This document shows, one piece after another, positions 55,079 to 63,865 of a stretch of DNA of 64,000 bases; within the stretch, counting starts at the first letter, position 1, and every line of letters starts with the position of its first letter. Origin of the DNA: Carboxylicivirga sp. M1479. Its GTDB lineage: Bacteria; Bacteroidota; Bacteroidia; Bacteroidales; Marinilabiliaceae. A program made the position numbers and the translations under genes. Under the pieces are notes generated by a model. The model saw nothing but the letters and a program-made list of their open reading frames with translations, searched no databases and had not been told where the DNA came from. The stretch is taken from assembly GCF_007097485.1 (NCBI RefSeq), contig NZ_VKDE01000015.1:62792-126791 (forward strand). Reading direction: 5' to 3'.

Positions 55079-56854
55079 TTATTTGGGTAAATTGAAATAA
55101 AATTCTGCACCACCGTCAACTCCATTTTTCACAGATACTTCTCCTCTATGCATATTAACCGCATGTTTAACTATGGCTAAGCCTAGGCCGGTCCCCCCCA
55201 TTTTTCGTGAACGACCTGCATCAACTCTATAAAACCGTTCAAACACGCGTGACATGTGTTCTTTAGGAATTCCAAGACCATTATCTCTTACAGAAAAATA
55301 ATAATACGCATCATCCTCATGGTACATTTCCACGGTTACCTTTACATTTTCGCCTGCATAGGCCAGAGCATTATCTAGTAAATTTTGAAAAACAGAACTA
55401 AGCAATGATTTATTGCCCTTTACTTGAACTGTATCATCTACTTTAAGAGTAATTGTTGCGTGTTGTTGTTTAATTATTTTCTCACGATCCTCTATAAACT
55501 CCTGAACTAAGGGAGCAATCGCCAAGGTACTCCGTTCGTAATAATCGCCTGCTTCTTCAATTCTGTTGAGTAGAACAATGTCTTCAATTAATGCGCTAAG
55601 CCGATTACATTGTTTGGTTGCTTTTTTTATAAAGTAATCTTTTTTCTCCTCCTCAATATCTTTGTTATTAAGTATGGTTTCAAGATAACCACTAACAGAA
55701 GTAACAGGTGTTTTTAATTCATGAGCAATATTCGAAGTCATTTGCTGCTTTAGTAGTTTTCGCTTCTCTAACTTTGTCGTATCGTTTATGTATATCTCAA
55801 AGCTCTTATCTTGGAATAAAATACACTTAATTTCAAAATAATAACTACTCTTTTTAATGGTAAACTCAATTTGAGGAAGGTCCGAATTTTGGTGGGGAAA
55901 ATTGTTTTGAGCTAAATATTTATGAAGAAACTCATGTAAAGTCTTAAATTCTTTTATTTCGAATACCTGTTGTGGGTTTAGTGATGATTTTTCGCCTATC
56001 AAATTAAGGTACTGCACAAAATGTGTATTGGTCAATAAGGTGTCTTTTTCACTTGAAAAGAACCCAATACCTTCGTTTAACACATACAAATGCCTAATCA
56101 ACTTTTCCTTTTCTAAGCTCAAGGCATCTTTTGTTTCCATCATTTTTTTGTACATCGAAACAATTTGCTTTCCGATTACCCCTAGTTCATTCTTCGGGAA
56201 TTGATAATCCTCAACAAGGGGTTTATTTTGACGTAATTGCACAGCAAAATCCTTAAGTTTAGTAATACTCTCACTCATTTTTCCAGTGACGTAAGAAAGA
56301 ATTAACCAGGTTATCACAAACCAAAAAGCAATGAAAACGAAAAATAGCTTCTCAGCTTTCAAAAACTTCTTCACTTCAATGTCATATACTACGGCTGCCC
56401 TTATATAATAGTCGTTGTAATAATGGGCGTAATAATAAAATGCCTGCCCTGTAGTAAGCGATTCCCTAATAAAAGAACCTGCACGATTATCCGCTAATTT
56501 GGCCTTGTTTATTTCTGGACGATTCAGATGGTTTTCCATTTGGGTGTAATCGTCAACAAAATTATCGAATAACACAACACCTTCGACATCTATAAGAGTA
56601 AGCCTTGTATCACCAGTGGGCATAATTTGCAGCAAAGAATCCAACAAATGGATCTTGTTTTTAGCAATTAAATCATTACTACTTATAAAGTTATTGCTTA
56701 GTTCAGTTATGGAATTTAAGGAGTTCTCAAGCTGTGCTATTTTGAATTGTCGTTCTCTATTATATTGGAAGGCTATAAAAGCGATCGTTACAATAAAAAA
56801 AATAGAGAAGTAATAAAAAAACAGCTTTCGTTTAAAGTTTATATTAAAGGCCAT
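55079..56854 (-). CDS. phoR: PhoR-like sensor histidine kinase
   Basis: Sensor of a two-component pair. The ATG at 56854 is preferred to the TTG-initiated frame at 56863. The 591 residues: membrane helix at about 10-30, periplasmic sensor to about 172, second helix (FFVFIAFWFVITWLILSYVT), HAMP-like linker, PAS-like domain at about 260-370, then HisKA with the phosphorylated His in MTSNIAHELKTPVTSVSGYL and HATPase_c (NLLDNALAYAGEN, DNGLGIPKEH, GTGLGLAIVKHAV). The response-regulator gene is 12 bp upstream. Its place next to the phosphate genes supports the PhoR assignment, but the sensed signal is inferred. Confidence 0.88.
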   Translation of the reverse strand: MAFNINFKRKLFFYYFSIFFIVTIAFIAFQYNRERQFKIAQLENSLNSITELSNNFISSNDLIAKNKIHLLDSLLQIMPTGDTRLTLIDVEGVVLFDNFVDDYTQMENHLNRPEINKAKLADNRAGSFIRESLTTGQAFYYYAHYYNDYYIRAAVVYDIEVKKFLKAEKLFFVFIAFWFVITWLILSYVTGKMSESITKLKDFAVQLRQNKPLVEDYQFPKNELGVIGKQIVSMYKKMMETKDALSLEKEKLIRHLYVLNEGIGFFSSEKDTLLTNTHFVQYLNLIGEKSSLNPQQVFEIKEFKTLHEFLHKYLAQNNFPHQNSDLPQIEFTIKKSSYYFEIKCILFQDKSFEIYINDTTKLEKRKLLKQQMTSNIAHELKTPVTSVSGYLETILNNKDIEEEKKDYFIKKATKQCNRLSALIEDIVLLNRIEEAGDYYERSTLAIAPLVQEFIEDREKIIKQQHATITLKVDDTVQVKGNKSLLSSVFQNLLDNALAYAGENVKVTVEMYHEDDAYYYFSVRDNGLGIPKEHMSRVFERFYRVDAGRSRKMGGTGLGLAIVKHAVNMHRGEVSVKNGVDGGAEFYFNLPK

Positions 56855-56866
56855 AAAACCCAATTT

Positions 56867-57559
56867 TTATTGTAATGTTTCAAAATAATAACCAATGCCA
56901 GCACGGTTTTTCAGGCACTCTCCATATTGCTTTAACTTTTTTCTTAGTCGCGTAATATTCACATCTACAGTGCGGTTCGTAACAACAACACTATCTCCCC
57001 AAATAATCTCTAAAATCTCATCTCTAGAGTAAATTTTATTTTTGTTTTCAAAAAGTAAACGCAAAATTTGAAACTCTTTTAGAGTCAATTCTACCATTTG
57101 TCCATCAATTACCAAGCGCTTAGTTTCAAGATTTAAAATCATCTGTTTAAACTGCAATTCGTTTTGATCATTATTTGATACAGCAATAGAACGCTTAAGG
57201 GCAACTTTTACACGGGCAATTAGTTCTTTAAGCGAATAAGGTTTTGTAATGTAATCGTCGGCACCCAGGTCAAACCCAGTTAACAGGTCATCTTCAGCAC
57301 TCTTAGCAGTCAGAAATATAACAGGTACATCAACCTTACGATCATTTCTAATAATGTCAATCAGTTTGAAACCGGACATTCCTCCCATCATTACATCTAA
57401 CAGCAATAAATTAAATCTCCTTAAATCTTTTTGTAATGCCTCTTCTGCAGAGTAAGCGACTTCTGTTTGATAACCTTCGCTCTCAAGATTAAATTGTAAT
57501 ATTTCACAAAGGTCTTCTTCGTCATCAACAATTAAAATCCTTTTAATATCCTCGCCCAT
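56867..57559 (-). CDS. phoB: PhoB/OmpR-type response regulator
   Basis: The 230 residues contain a receiver domain (acidic pocket IVDDEEDLCEI, phosphorylated Asp in LLLLDVMMGGMSGFKLIDII, Lys in VIFLTAKSAEDDLL, DLGADDYITKPYSLKELIAR) and an OmpR-type winged helix (ELTLKEFQILRLLFENKNKI, VVTNRTVDVNITRLRKKLK). It is the likely binder of the TAACA boxes near the PiT and porin genes; that is inference from proximity. It is co-transcribed with phoR. Confidence 0.88.
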   Translation of the reverse strand: MGEDIKRILIVDDEEDLCEILQFNLESEGYQTEVAYSAEEALQKDLRRFNLLLLDVMMGGMSGFKLIDIIRNDRKVDVPVIFLTAKSAEDDLLTGFDLGADDYITKPYSLKELIARVKVALKRSIAVSNNDQNELQFKQMILNLETKRLVIDGQMVELTLKEFQILRLLFENKNKIYSRDEILEIIWGDSVVVTNRTVDVNITRLRKKLKQYGECLKNRAGIGYYFETLQ

Positions 57560-57743
57560 GTAAATTGTAGTTTTTACTAAAATAAGGCAAATTCCATAGG
57601 TAATTAAGCAAATAGTCTATTTAGTGCGATATATCGCTTCAATTGGGCATGAACAGATCTTATCAAGATGCTTCAACCTAGGAGCAATCAAAATATAATG
57701 ACAATTGACATGAAATAGACTGTCTACCTAATTAAACACAAAA

Positions 57744-57773
57744 AAACCTAAGCTCCGTTTGAAACTTAGGTTT
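57744..57773 (-). terminator. Terminator after the porin gene
   Basis: AAACCTAAG pairs with CTTAGGTTT across 12 nt, with TTTT following on the minus strand. Confidence 0.8.
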
Positions 57774-57795
57774 TAAATATTTCTGTTACAATGGC

Positions 57796-58941
57796 TTAGA
57801 ATTGGAATTCCATCTGAAACCTCGTAATGATTTGATCTTGCTTTGATACTTTATCGCGGAAAGTTACATCGCCCTGGAACTTAAACTTATGCCCAATGAT
57901 GTATTTACTTACACAAATCGTATAGTCGGTAATCTCAGTGTGGAAAGCTGCTTCATTAGGTTTGGTAAAAGCATATCGTCCAGATAACTCCCAGTTACTT
58001 TTAAAAAGATAACCCGTTTGAACATTAGCACCATACCCTGTATAATAGGCCGTTTCAATATCACCATTTTCGTCGTATACAAATTCATTGTCATCAGTGA
58101 CCGATCTATTGGCCGCTTCAACCATTAATGAGTATCCTCGATATTTTAGCAAGAGGTCACCGCCTATGTTTAAAAGGTCGGCCTCTCCACCAATTACATC
58201 ACCAATTTGACCTCTTTCTTTATAGGCGTCTTTATTAAAGTTTGCGTAAGCAGCAACTGCAATCTTGGGCTTCTCTTCACGTGTTAAATCGGCCGATTTA
58301 TAGGCTCCTTTCGAACTAAATTCACCTAAGGGCATCATTTCAAACTTACCTGTAAAACTCATTCCTGGCGCCATTGAATTATCCTTAATTCCGTTACCCG
58401 ACGTAACAGCCCAACGGTCGTAAATTACAGCTTTGCCAATATTAAATTTATGGTGAAATTGAATACCTGCATCCCTGTCTAAGGTATAGTTCTTATTAAA
58501 TATTGATCGATCGACCAATTGTAGGTTTCCCGATGACACAACACGCTCGCGGTTACCAGGCAATTTACCTTGACCAAACCACAATTCAATATTGTTTTTC
58601 TTGTATTTAAATATGGCATCTCTTACATATCCACCTGCCAAATCATATTCGATTTTATAAACCAGGCTTTTATTAATAAAATAACCATCGAACTTTAAGC
58701 GTGCACGTTTAACCCATGCCTTATTCTCAAATTCAGCAGGACCTAATGAATTACTTAAAGTATTTTCAAAGTCCCACCTAGTCTGTATTCTGGTCCTGAA
58801 CTTTAGGTAAAAAAGATCGTCTTCAGTTTTAAATTGAATACCTTTTCCAACCTGTGCAGATAAATCCTTAATCGTCTGTGCTTTAATACTCACAGTGCAT
58901 ACCAGCACCATTAACGCACTCAATAGTAAAAAACGTTTCAT
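57796..58941 (-). CDS. Phosphate-selective porin (OprO/OprP family)
   Basis: Outer-membrane channel for phosphate. The start at 58941 gives a signal peptide (MKRFLLLSALMVLVCTVSIK); the frame to 58989 adds a non-signal leader. The 381 residues match the OprO/P pattern: FYLKFRTRIQTRWDFENTL, VKRARLKFDGYFINKSLVYK, and WFGQGKLPGNRERVVSSGNL, ending TRFQMEFQF with a terminal Phe. A Pho-box-like promoter lies upstream. Confidence 0.85.
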   Translation of the reverse strand: MKRFLLLSALMVLVCTVSIKAQTIKDLSAQVGKGIQFKTEDDLFYLKFRTRIQTRWDFENTLSNSLGPAEFENKAWVKRARLKFDGYFINKSLVYKIEYDLAGGYVRDAIFKYKKNNIELWFGQGKLPGNRERVVSSGNLQLVDRSIFNKNYTLDRDAGIQFHHKFNIGKAVIYDRWAVTSGNGIKDNSMAPGMSFTGKFEMMPLGEFSSKGAYKSADLTREEKPKIAVAAYANFNKDAYKERGQIGDVIGGEADLLNIGGDLLLKYRGYSLMVEAANRSVTDDNEFVYDENGDIETAYYTGYGANVQTGYLFKSNWELSGRYAFTKPNEAAFHTEITDYTICVSKYIIGHKFKFQGDVTFRDKVSKQDQIITRFQMEFQF

Positions 58942-59023
58942 GTTATTCCTGTGTAGAATTCTTAAATTTCCAGAAAAATCATTCCCCAATATTTCCTGGT
59001 GATTTGTTATTATTTTCCGGGTG

Positions 59024-59080
59024 CAAACCTAAAGTTGTTTTATTACGTGAGTGTTAAGAAACTGTTACATTTCTGTTACA
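59024..59080 (-). promoter_or_regulatory. Porin promoter with Pho-box-like triple repeat
   Basis: Read along the coding strand, the units are TGTAACA (59080-59074), TGTAACA (59069-59063) and CTTAACA (59058-59052), separated by 4 bp; after 20 bp comes TAGGTTTG (59031-59024), a perfect TAnnTTTG. In the PiT promoter the last unit-to-element gap is 31 bp, i.e. one 11-bp step more, so the units keep the same phase. Confidence 0.65.
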
Positions 59081-59244
59081 ATAAGTTTAAAATACTTATC
59101 AACTCACGATAAGGTTAGCTTAATAAGTTAATAGCAGTATTTTTTGGCATGAATTTGATCCTAAACATTAACAAAGCCATGTGTGTTTGTTTCACAACCT
59201 ATATGCAAGTCTGGGTATGAAACATGGGTTATATTTTCATTAAA

Positions 59245-60171
59245 CTAAGTGTTTGATTTTTTATCAGTCAAATCTTTCCTAAACGATAAAAACAACAAAT
59301 ATAAAAGTACAAATATGGCCAGTCCAGCAGTTGGAATAGCCGCCTTTTGTCCGAACAAAGTAATTGCTGTTACTACGGCAAAACCAGAACTCTTAATGGT
59401 TAGTAGCAAATTTTCCGACATCATCTTTACCTTATCCCGCTTAAAAACCTTAGCAACTTTTTCAAACACTAAGCCTAATACAAAATGACTAACAAACAAA
59501 ACAACTGCAATTTGCAGTAATATTAGAGGCTCACTAAAAAACACTTGACGATTTAAACCTACTGCGATAAAAATCAATAAAGCAAAACCCCAATCCACAA
59601 TTTTTCCTCTTACTACATTGACCATGGGAGATACTTTTGAGAAAAGTAAAACACGCGATATCGCCAATGGTAGAACAATTGTTTTAAGCATAAGCACAAA
59701 CAGATCTAATGAATTAACGCCATCGTTACCTGTTAACCAACCAACTGCAAAAGGAGTAACAAATACAGTGCATAAGAATGCCCCAAGCACTCCTTTTATG
59801 GCATATTCTACATCCCCTTTTAAAATATATGAAAATGGTATAATGGCAACACCTGGTGGCGTTGTTGCAATAACAACAAAACCATAAAACAGATCCTTAT
59901 CATCGATAAATACGTAAGCCAGACCTATCATTACAAACGCATACACAAGGTAATTCAAAAACATACCCACCAACATAGGTTTTACTAACGATTTTACTGG
60001 ATAAAAGCTTGATGAACGAATATTGGTCATCGAAAAAGTCATGACCATGGCTAACACATAAATTGTATAATCCTTTATATTAGCAGCATAGTCGCCAAAA
60101 ACCAAACCCAAAACAACGGCCAAAATCAAAACAAAATTACGATTTCGAACCAATGCAATTAAATATCCCAT
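59245..60171 (-). CDS. SBF/BASS-fold permease (bile acid:sodium symporter-like)
   Basis: The 308 residues form about nine to ten membrane helices of the bile-acid:Na+ symporter-like fold. Recognisable stretches are YVLAMVMTFSMTNIRSSSFY, VVIATTPPGVAIIPFSYIL and LLLTIKSSGFAVVTAITLFG; the two half-repeats contain the small-residue crossing segments of that fold. The substrate is unknown. It reads the same way as the porin, 303 bp upstream of it, and probably has its own promoter (CAAACTTA, 60210-60217). Confidence 0.7.
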   Translation of the reverse strand: MGYLIALVRNRNFVLILAVVLGLVFGDYAANIKDYTIYVLAMVMTFSMTNIRSSSFYPVKSLVKPMLVGMFLNYLVYAFVMIGLAYVFIDDKDLFYGFVVIATTPPGVAIIPFSYILKGDVEYAIKGVLGAFLCTVFVTPFAVGWLTGNDGVNSLDLFVLMLKTIVLPLAISRVLLFSKVSPMVNVVRGKIVDWGFALLIFIAVGLNRQVFFSEPLILLQIAVVLFVSHFVLGLVFEKVAKVFKRDKVKMMSENLLLTIKSSGFAVVTAITLFGQKAAIPTAGLAIFVLLYLLFLSFRKDLTDKKSNT

Positions 60172-60209
60172 TCTAACTATTTGTATATACCATTAAATCA
60201 GTGATGCAG

Positions 60210-60217
60210 CAAACTTA
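60210..60217 (-). promoter_or_regulatory. Possible -7 element of the SBF-like gene
   Basis: CAAACTTA is TAAGTTTG on the coding strand, matching TAnnTTTG, about 40 bp before the start. Confidence 0.4.
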
Positions 60218-60289
60218 CAATTTTTATTTAGAATCGGTCTACATTAAAAACATGATATATCCCACTTGGTAAAGCATAGAGCATTTCAT

Positions 60290-60297
60290 TACTTTTG
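60290..60297 (+). promoter_or_regulatory. Possible -7 element of the methyltransferase gene
   Basis: TACTTTTG, a perfect TAnnTTTG, with TTGG about 22 bp upstream; start codon 51 bp downstream. Confidence 0.45.
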
Positions 60298-60348
60298 CAC
60301 CCAATCAATTAGGTTATAATTGAATCGCATATAATTCAATACCATACA

Positions 60349-61053
60349 ATGAAAGGTCAACTATATTTAATACCCAATACATTAGGTGAGAGTCCTATTG
60401 AGCGAAATCTACCGAAAGACACCATTGATATAACGAAATCGATCAAACACTTTGTGGTTGAGAATATTCGTTCAGCACGACGGTTTTTAAAAAAGGTTGA
60501 TAAAACAATTGATATTGATGATCTCACGTTTTATGTATTGGATAAACACACGAATCCAAATGATATTCCAGGGTATCTAAATCCATTATTAAATGGTATT
60601 AACATGGGTTTGTTATCAGAAGCAGGTTGCCCGGGAGTAGCTGATCCTGGAGCTGATGTTGTTAAGCTAGCTCATCAGAAAAAGATACAGATTGTGCCAC
60701 TTATTGGCCCCTCTTCTATCCTATTATCTGTTATGGCATCGGGACTGAATGGTCAAAGCTTTGCCTTTAATGGCTATTTACCTCTGAAAAAAGGCGAAGT
60801 TGGAAAACACATTAAGCACCTTGAAGAACGTTCAATACGGGAAAACCAAACACAATTATTTATTGAGGCTCCCTATAGAAACATTAAATTATTACAAGAA
60901 CTACTTTTGGCCTGTCGACCTCAAACTCAATTGTGCATAGCATGTGATATAACGCTTGAAACAGAGTTTATTCAAACTAAAACTGTAGCACAATGGAAAA
61001 AGCAAATGCCAGATATTAACAAGCGACCTGCCATTTTTCTTATACTGGGATAA
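60349..61053 (+). CDS. SAM-dependent methyltransferase of the RsmI/tetrapyrrole methylase family
   Basis: Related to RsmI, which methylates the 2'-O of C1402 in 16S rRNA. The 234 residues have the family's phosphate/SAM loops: QLYLIPNTLGESP at the start (RsmI usually has a P-x-G-N-x-x-D motif here), GLLSEAGCPGVADPGADVVK, IVPLIGPSSILLSVMASGLN and AFNGYLPLKKGE. It is shorter than RsmI and has substitutions in the first loop, so it may be a paralogue with a different substrate. Stand-alone gene. Confidence 0.75.
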   Translation: MKGQLYLIPNTLGESPIERNLPKDTIDITKSIKHFVVENIRSARRFLKKVDKTIDIDDLTFYVLDKHTNPNDIPGYLNPLLNGINMGLLSEAGCPGVADPGADVVKLAHQKKIQIVPLIGPSSILLSVMASGLNGQSFAFNGYLPLKKGEVGKHIKHLEERSIRENQTQLFIEAPYRNIKLLQELLLACRPQTQLCIACDITLETEFIQTKTVAQWKKQMPDINKRPAIFLILG

Positions 61054-61135
61054 GGCGAAAAACTTGATTATTCAAGGATTTGGATATCTTTAAGAGATTA
61101 AATACAAAACGTATAATAATAAAGTTAGAAACTGA

Positions 61136-61795
61136 ATGAAAAATTTATTTAAAAAAATGCTTAGTGTGAGCTTCGTTGCCGCACTACTTATATCAGCTCA
61201 ATCTTGCACTAATTCCAACTCTCCGGCCACTCTTACAACACAAACTGATAGCTTAAGTTACAGCTATGGGGTAATGATGGCACGTGAATTAGCTAATGAA
61301 AATGGTTTAAATGCAGAGCTTGTTGCTGCTGGTATAAGAGAAGCAATGACTGAAACAGCACAGATTTCACTTGAAGAAGCAAGCGCAAGTATTTCCTTAG
61401 GAAAAGCACGAGTGGGAATTGAGTTTTTAGCTGAAAATGCAAAAAAAGAAGGTGTGCAGATAACAGCAAGTGGTTTGCAATATAAAGTTATTGAAGAAGG
61501 AACTGGGAACTCGCCTGTTGCGACTGATGAAGTAACCGTTCATTACAAAGGTACTTTAATCAATGGAGAGGTATTTGATAGCTCTCAGGGCGGTCAACCT
61601 ATTTCTTTTCCATTAAACAGAGTTATTCCGGGTTGGACTGAAGGTCTGCAATTAATGAAAGAAGGTGGAAAAACAATATTTTATATCCCTTATGAGTTGG
61701 CTTATGGCGAACGTGGAGCTGGACAAGTTATTCCACCATATGCTGCACTTATTTTTGAAGTAGAATTATTGAAGATAGGACAAGTAGAAAACTAA
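61136..61795 (+). CDS. FKBP-type peptidyl-prolyl isomerase, lipoprotein
   Basis: Assists folding of envelope proteins. The 219 residues begin with a lipoprotein signal (MKNLFKKMLSVSFVAALLIS, then AQSCTNS; Cys at 24). An N-terminal dimerisation region (about 35-115) is followed by the FKBP domain (VTVHYKGTLINGEVFDSSQG, FPLNRVIPGWTEGLQLMKEG, IPYELAYGERGAGQVIPPYA). Such proteins are common in Bacteroidota. It lies 82 bp after the methyltransferase gene. Confidence 0.92.
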   Translation: MKNLFKKMLSVSFVAALLISAQSCTNSNSPATLTTQTDSLSYSYGVMMARELANENGLNAELVAAGIREAMTETAQISLEEASASISLGKARVGIEFLAENAKKEGVQITASGLQYKVIEEGTGNSPVATDEVTVHYKGTLINGEVFDSSQGGQPISFPLNRVIPGWTEGLQLMKEGGKTIFYIPYELAYGERGAGQVIPPYAALIFEVELLKIGQVEN

Positions 61796-61815
61796 CATAT
61801 CAGTAGATTATATGG

Positions 61816-61850
61816 AAATGGGATTCTCCAATTTGGTGAGTCCCATTTTT
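61816..61850 (+). terminator. Terminator after the FKBP gene
   Basis: AATGGGA-TCTC pairs with GAG-TCCCATT, with TTTTT following. Confidence 0.75.
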
Positions 61851-62110
61851 GCTTTTAAAGGATGCTACCTACAAGTGTTAATATTTTGTCGTACAAATTA
61901 TCTACAAAATCCTGTGAGCATTTTTATTGAGAACTATGATCTATTTCTGGCAATAGTTAAAGCCTGTTCTGCACATCTTCATATTAGCTTGGATTTGATA
62001 TGTACTTAATAAGAATAAAAAACAGAAAATAATGCCCACCTTATAATTCTAGTAATTAAAAAGATAGAATACGCACTTTAAATCGGTCGTAATATTTAGG
62101 TGAAATTTAT
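61851..62110. other. Intergenic, nothing recognised
   Basis: The plus-strand open frame here (61812-62009) starts inside the terminator and looks accidental. No RNA or repeat seen. Confidence 0.4.
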
Positions 62111-62140
62111 TTTGCAGTTTAAAAATAAACCCTACTTTTG
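62111..62140 (+). promoter_or_regulatory. tRNA-Ser promoter
   Basis: TTTG (62111-62114) followed after 18 bp by TACTTTTG (62133-62140), a near-ideal Bacteroidota housekeeping promoter, about 60 bp before the tRNA. Confidence 0.65.
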
Positions 62141-62202
62141 CATCCGTTAACAATAAGTGTTGACATTAATAAAGCCAATGACCATAGGCTTTACAGAGTA
62201 TT

Positions 62203-62287
62203 GGAGAGATGGCAGAGTGGTCGAATGCGGTGGTCTTGAAAACCATTGTACCGCGAGGTACCGGGGGTTCGAATCCCTCTCTCTCCG
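62203..62287 (+). tRNA. tRNA-Ser (anticodon TGA)
   Basis: A class II tRNA of 85 nt. The acceptor stem pairs GGAGAGA (62203-62209) with TCTCTCC (62280-62286), discriminator G at 62287, and no encoded CCA. The anticodon loop CTTGAAA gives TGA, read in a GTGGT/ACCAT stem; the T loop is TTCGAAT. The variable arm is extended as expected for Ser. A short TAAAGCC/GGCTTTA hairpin lies in the leader (62170-62193). Confidence 0.95.
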
Positions 62288-62322
62288 CTGAATAAAATGT
62301 CAATAGAAGACAGAAAAAAGAC

Positions 62323-62354
62323 AAGTCCTACACTTTCAATAAGTTGTAGGACTT
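62323..62354 (+). terminator. Terminator after the tRNA gene
   Basis: AAGTCCTACA pairs perfectly with TGTAGGACTT over a 12-nt loop, followed by TTTTT. Confidence 0.9.
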
Positions 62355-62419
62355 TTTTTATGTCTTCATGTTTTGTCTGACTTACTTAAAATGCCTGTAA
62401 AAGACACGAAATCGTGACT

Positions 62420-62499
62420 AAATCGTGACCAAAAATTTTCAGGCAAAAAAAGGTCACGATTTGTCCAAAATTGGCAGTGCTTTGTCCAAGCTTGGCAGT
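62420..62499. repeat. Inverted and direct repeats upstream of the integrase gene
   Basis: AAATCGTGACC (62420-62430) is inverted at 62452-62462, and part of it also recurs directly at about 62410-62419. Then two direct repeats of TTGTCCAA-NN-TTGGCAGT (62461-62478 and 62482-62499) follow with a 21-bp period; each contains the palindrome CCAA-NN-TTGG. The position just before a tyrosine recombinase suggests arm-type recombinase sites or an operator. Confidence 0.6.
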
Positions 62500-62559
62500 C
62501 CTATAATCATTTCATTTTGAGATTGATAATGTAATTTTACAAATTGAAAAATGATGATT

Positions 62560-63792
62560 ATGAGAAGTACATTTAATGTTCTTTTTTTCCTAAAAAAGAA
62601 TGCAGAAAAGAAGGATGGAACAGCACCTATCGTGGCCAGAATTACCATTAATGGAAAAAGTAGCCAGTTCAACACCAAACAGTTCGTAAACAAAAATGAC
62701 TGGAACGTAGAGTTAAACCGGGTTAAAGGCAGAAGTGCAGAAGCCAAAAAAATGAATAGCGTATTGGATGAAATTAAATCATGTCTCCGGAACGCTTATA
62801 ATGACCTTACCCGAAAAGAAATAATTGTAACTGCCGAAAAAGTCAAGAATACATTCTTAGGTATTGGTCAGGAAAAATTCTTGTTGATTGAGTTATTTGA
62901 GGAATGCAACAGCATTTTGAAAAAACAGGTTGGTATCACCAAATCAAAAGCAACCTACCAAAAAGCCGAAGTTTGCAAACGGCATGTATCCGAATACATA
63001 AAAGAGGAATATAAGCTATCCGATATTGATTTAAGAGAAATCAACCACTCCTTTATTGTTGGCTTTGAAACCTACCTTAATACTCATTGCAAATGCAATT
63101 ACAATACAACAGCTAAATTCATTCAGAAATTTAAGAGCATCATTATTACAGCTCAGAAAAACGGTCAACTCCATAATGACCCCTTTGCCAACTACAAAAT
63201 ATCTTTAAAGAAGGTTGACCGGGGCTATCTGACCAAAGACGAGCTAAATAAAATAATGGACAAAGAAATTAAAAATGAACGACTGGAGCGCATACGTGAT
63301 ATTTTTGTTTTCTCCTGCTACACCGGGTTAGCATATATCGACATTAAAAATCTAAAGAAAGAACACATTATCCAAGGTTTTGATGGCAATCCTTGGATAA
63401 TGACCAAAAGGCAAAAAACCGATGTGCAAACCGTAGTTCCTTTGTTGGATGTTGCTCAAGAGATACTGGAAAAATATAAAGGGCTGCCCAAGGATGTATT
63501 GTTGCCAGTACCAACGAACCAAAAAACCAATGCGTATCTCAAGGAAATTGGTGACCTGTGTGGCATAAATAAAAACCTGACGTTTCACCTTGCCCGGCAC
63601 ACTTTCGCCACTACCATAACCCTCTCCAATGGCGTACCTATTGAGACGGTGAGCAAAATGCTTGGCCATACGAATATTAAAACCACACAAATCTATGCCA
63701 GAATTACGAATGAGAAAGTTAGTTCGGATATGCGAGTGTTGTCAGAAAAACTAAAGGAATGTGGATTGGATGCAAAAACGTTATCGGCTTAG
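62560..63792 (+). CDS. Tyrosine recombinase (IntDOT-like site-specific integrase)
   Basis: The ATG at 62560 (MRSTFNVLFFLKKN) is preferred to the Met codons 3 and 2 codons upstream. About 410 residues in the order arm-binding domain (ARITINGKSSQFNTKQFV), SAM-like core-binding domain, catalytic domain. Visible catalytic residues are FHLARHTFATT (His-x2-Arg), GHTNIKTTQIYARI (His/Trp position and the nucleophile Tyr). The first catalytic Arg seems replaced: the usual T-G-L-R reads CYTGLAYIDI, as in CTnDOT-type integrases. It follows a tRNA-Ser, a typical integration target, so it may mark the left end of an integrated element. Confidence 0.88.
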   Translation: MRSTFNVLFFLKKNAEKKDGTAPIVARITINGKSSQFNTKQFVNKNDWNVELNRVKGRSAEAKKMNSVLDEIKSCLRNAYNDLTRKEIIVTAEKVKNTFLGIGQEKFLLIELFEECNSILKKQVGITKSKATYQKAEVCKRHVSEYIKEEYKLSDIDLREINHSFIVGFETYLNTHCKCNYNTTAKFIQKFKSIIITAQKNGQLHNDPFANYKISLKKVDRGYLTKDELNKIMDKEIKNERLERIRDIFVFSCYTGLAYIDIKNLKKEHIIQGFDGNPWIMTKRQKTDVQTVVPLLDVAQEILEKYKGLPKDVLLPVPTNQKTNAYLKEIGDLCGINKNLTFHLARHTFATTITLSNGVPIETVSKMLGHTNIKTTQIYARITNEKVSSDMRVLSEKLKECGLDAKTLSA

Positions 63793-63805
63793 GCATCACA
63801 GACTC

Positions 63806-63844
63806 AAAAAACTCCTGGTTGATAATGTTTCAGCCGGGAGTTTT
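63806..63844 (+). terminator. Terminator after the integrase gene
   Basis: AAAACTCC pairs with GGAGTTTT, followed by AATTTT on the plus strand; also usable on the other strand. Confidence 0.65.
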
Positions 63845-63865
63845 AATTTTAAGCTATATATTGAA

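Noticed and set aside
61812-62009. Small plus-strand gene after the FKBP gene
   Set aside because: It begins inside the terminator hairpin of the FKBP gene and shows no protein-like features.
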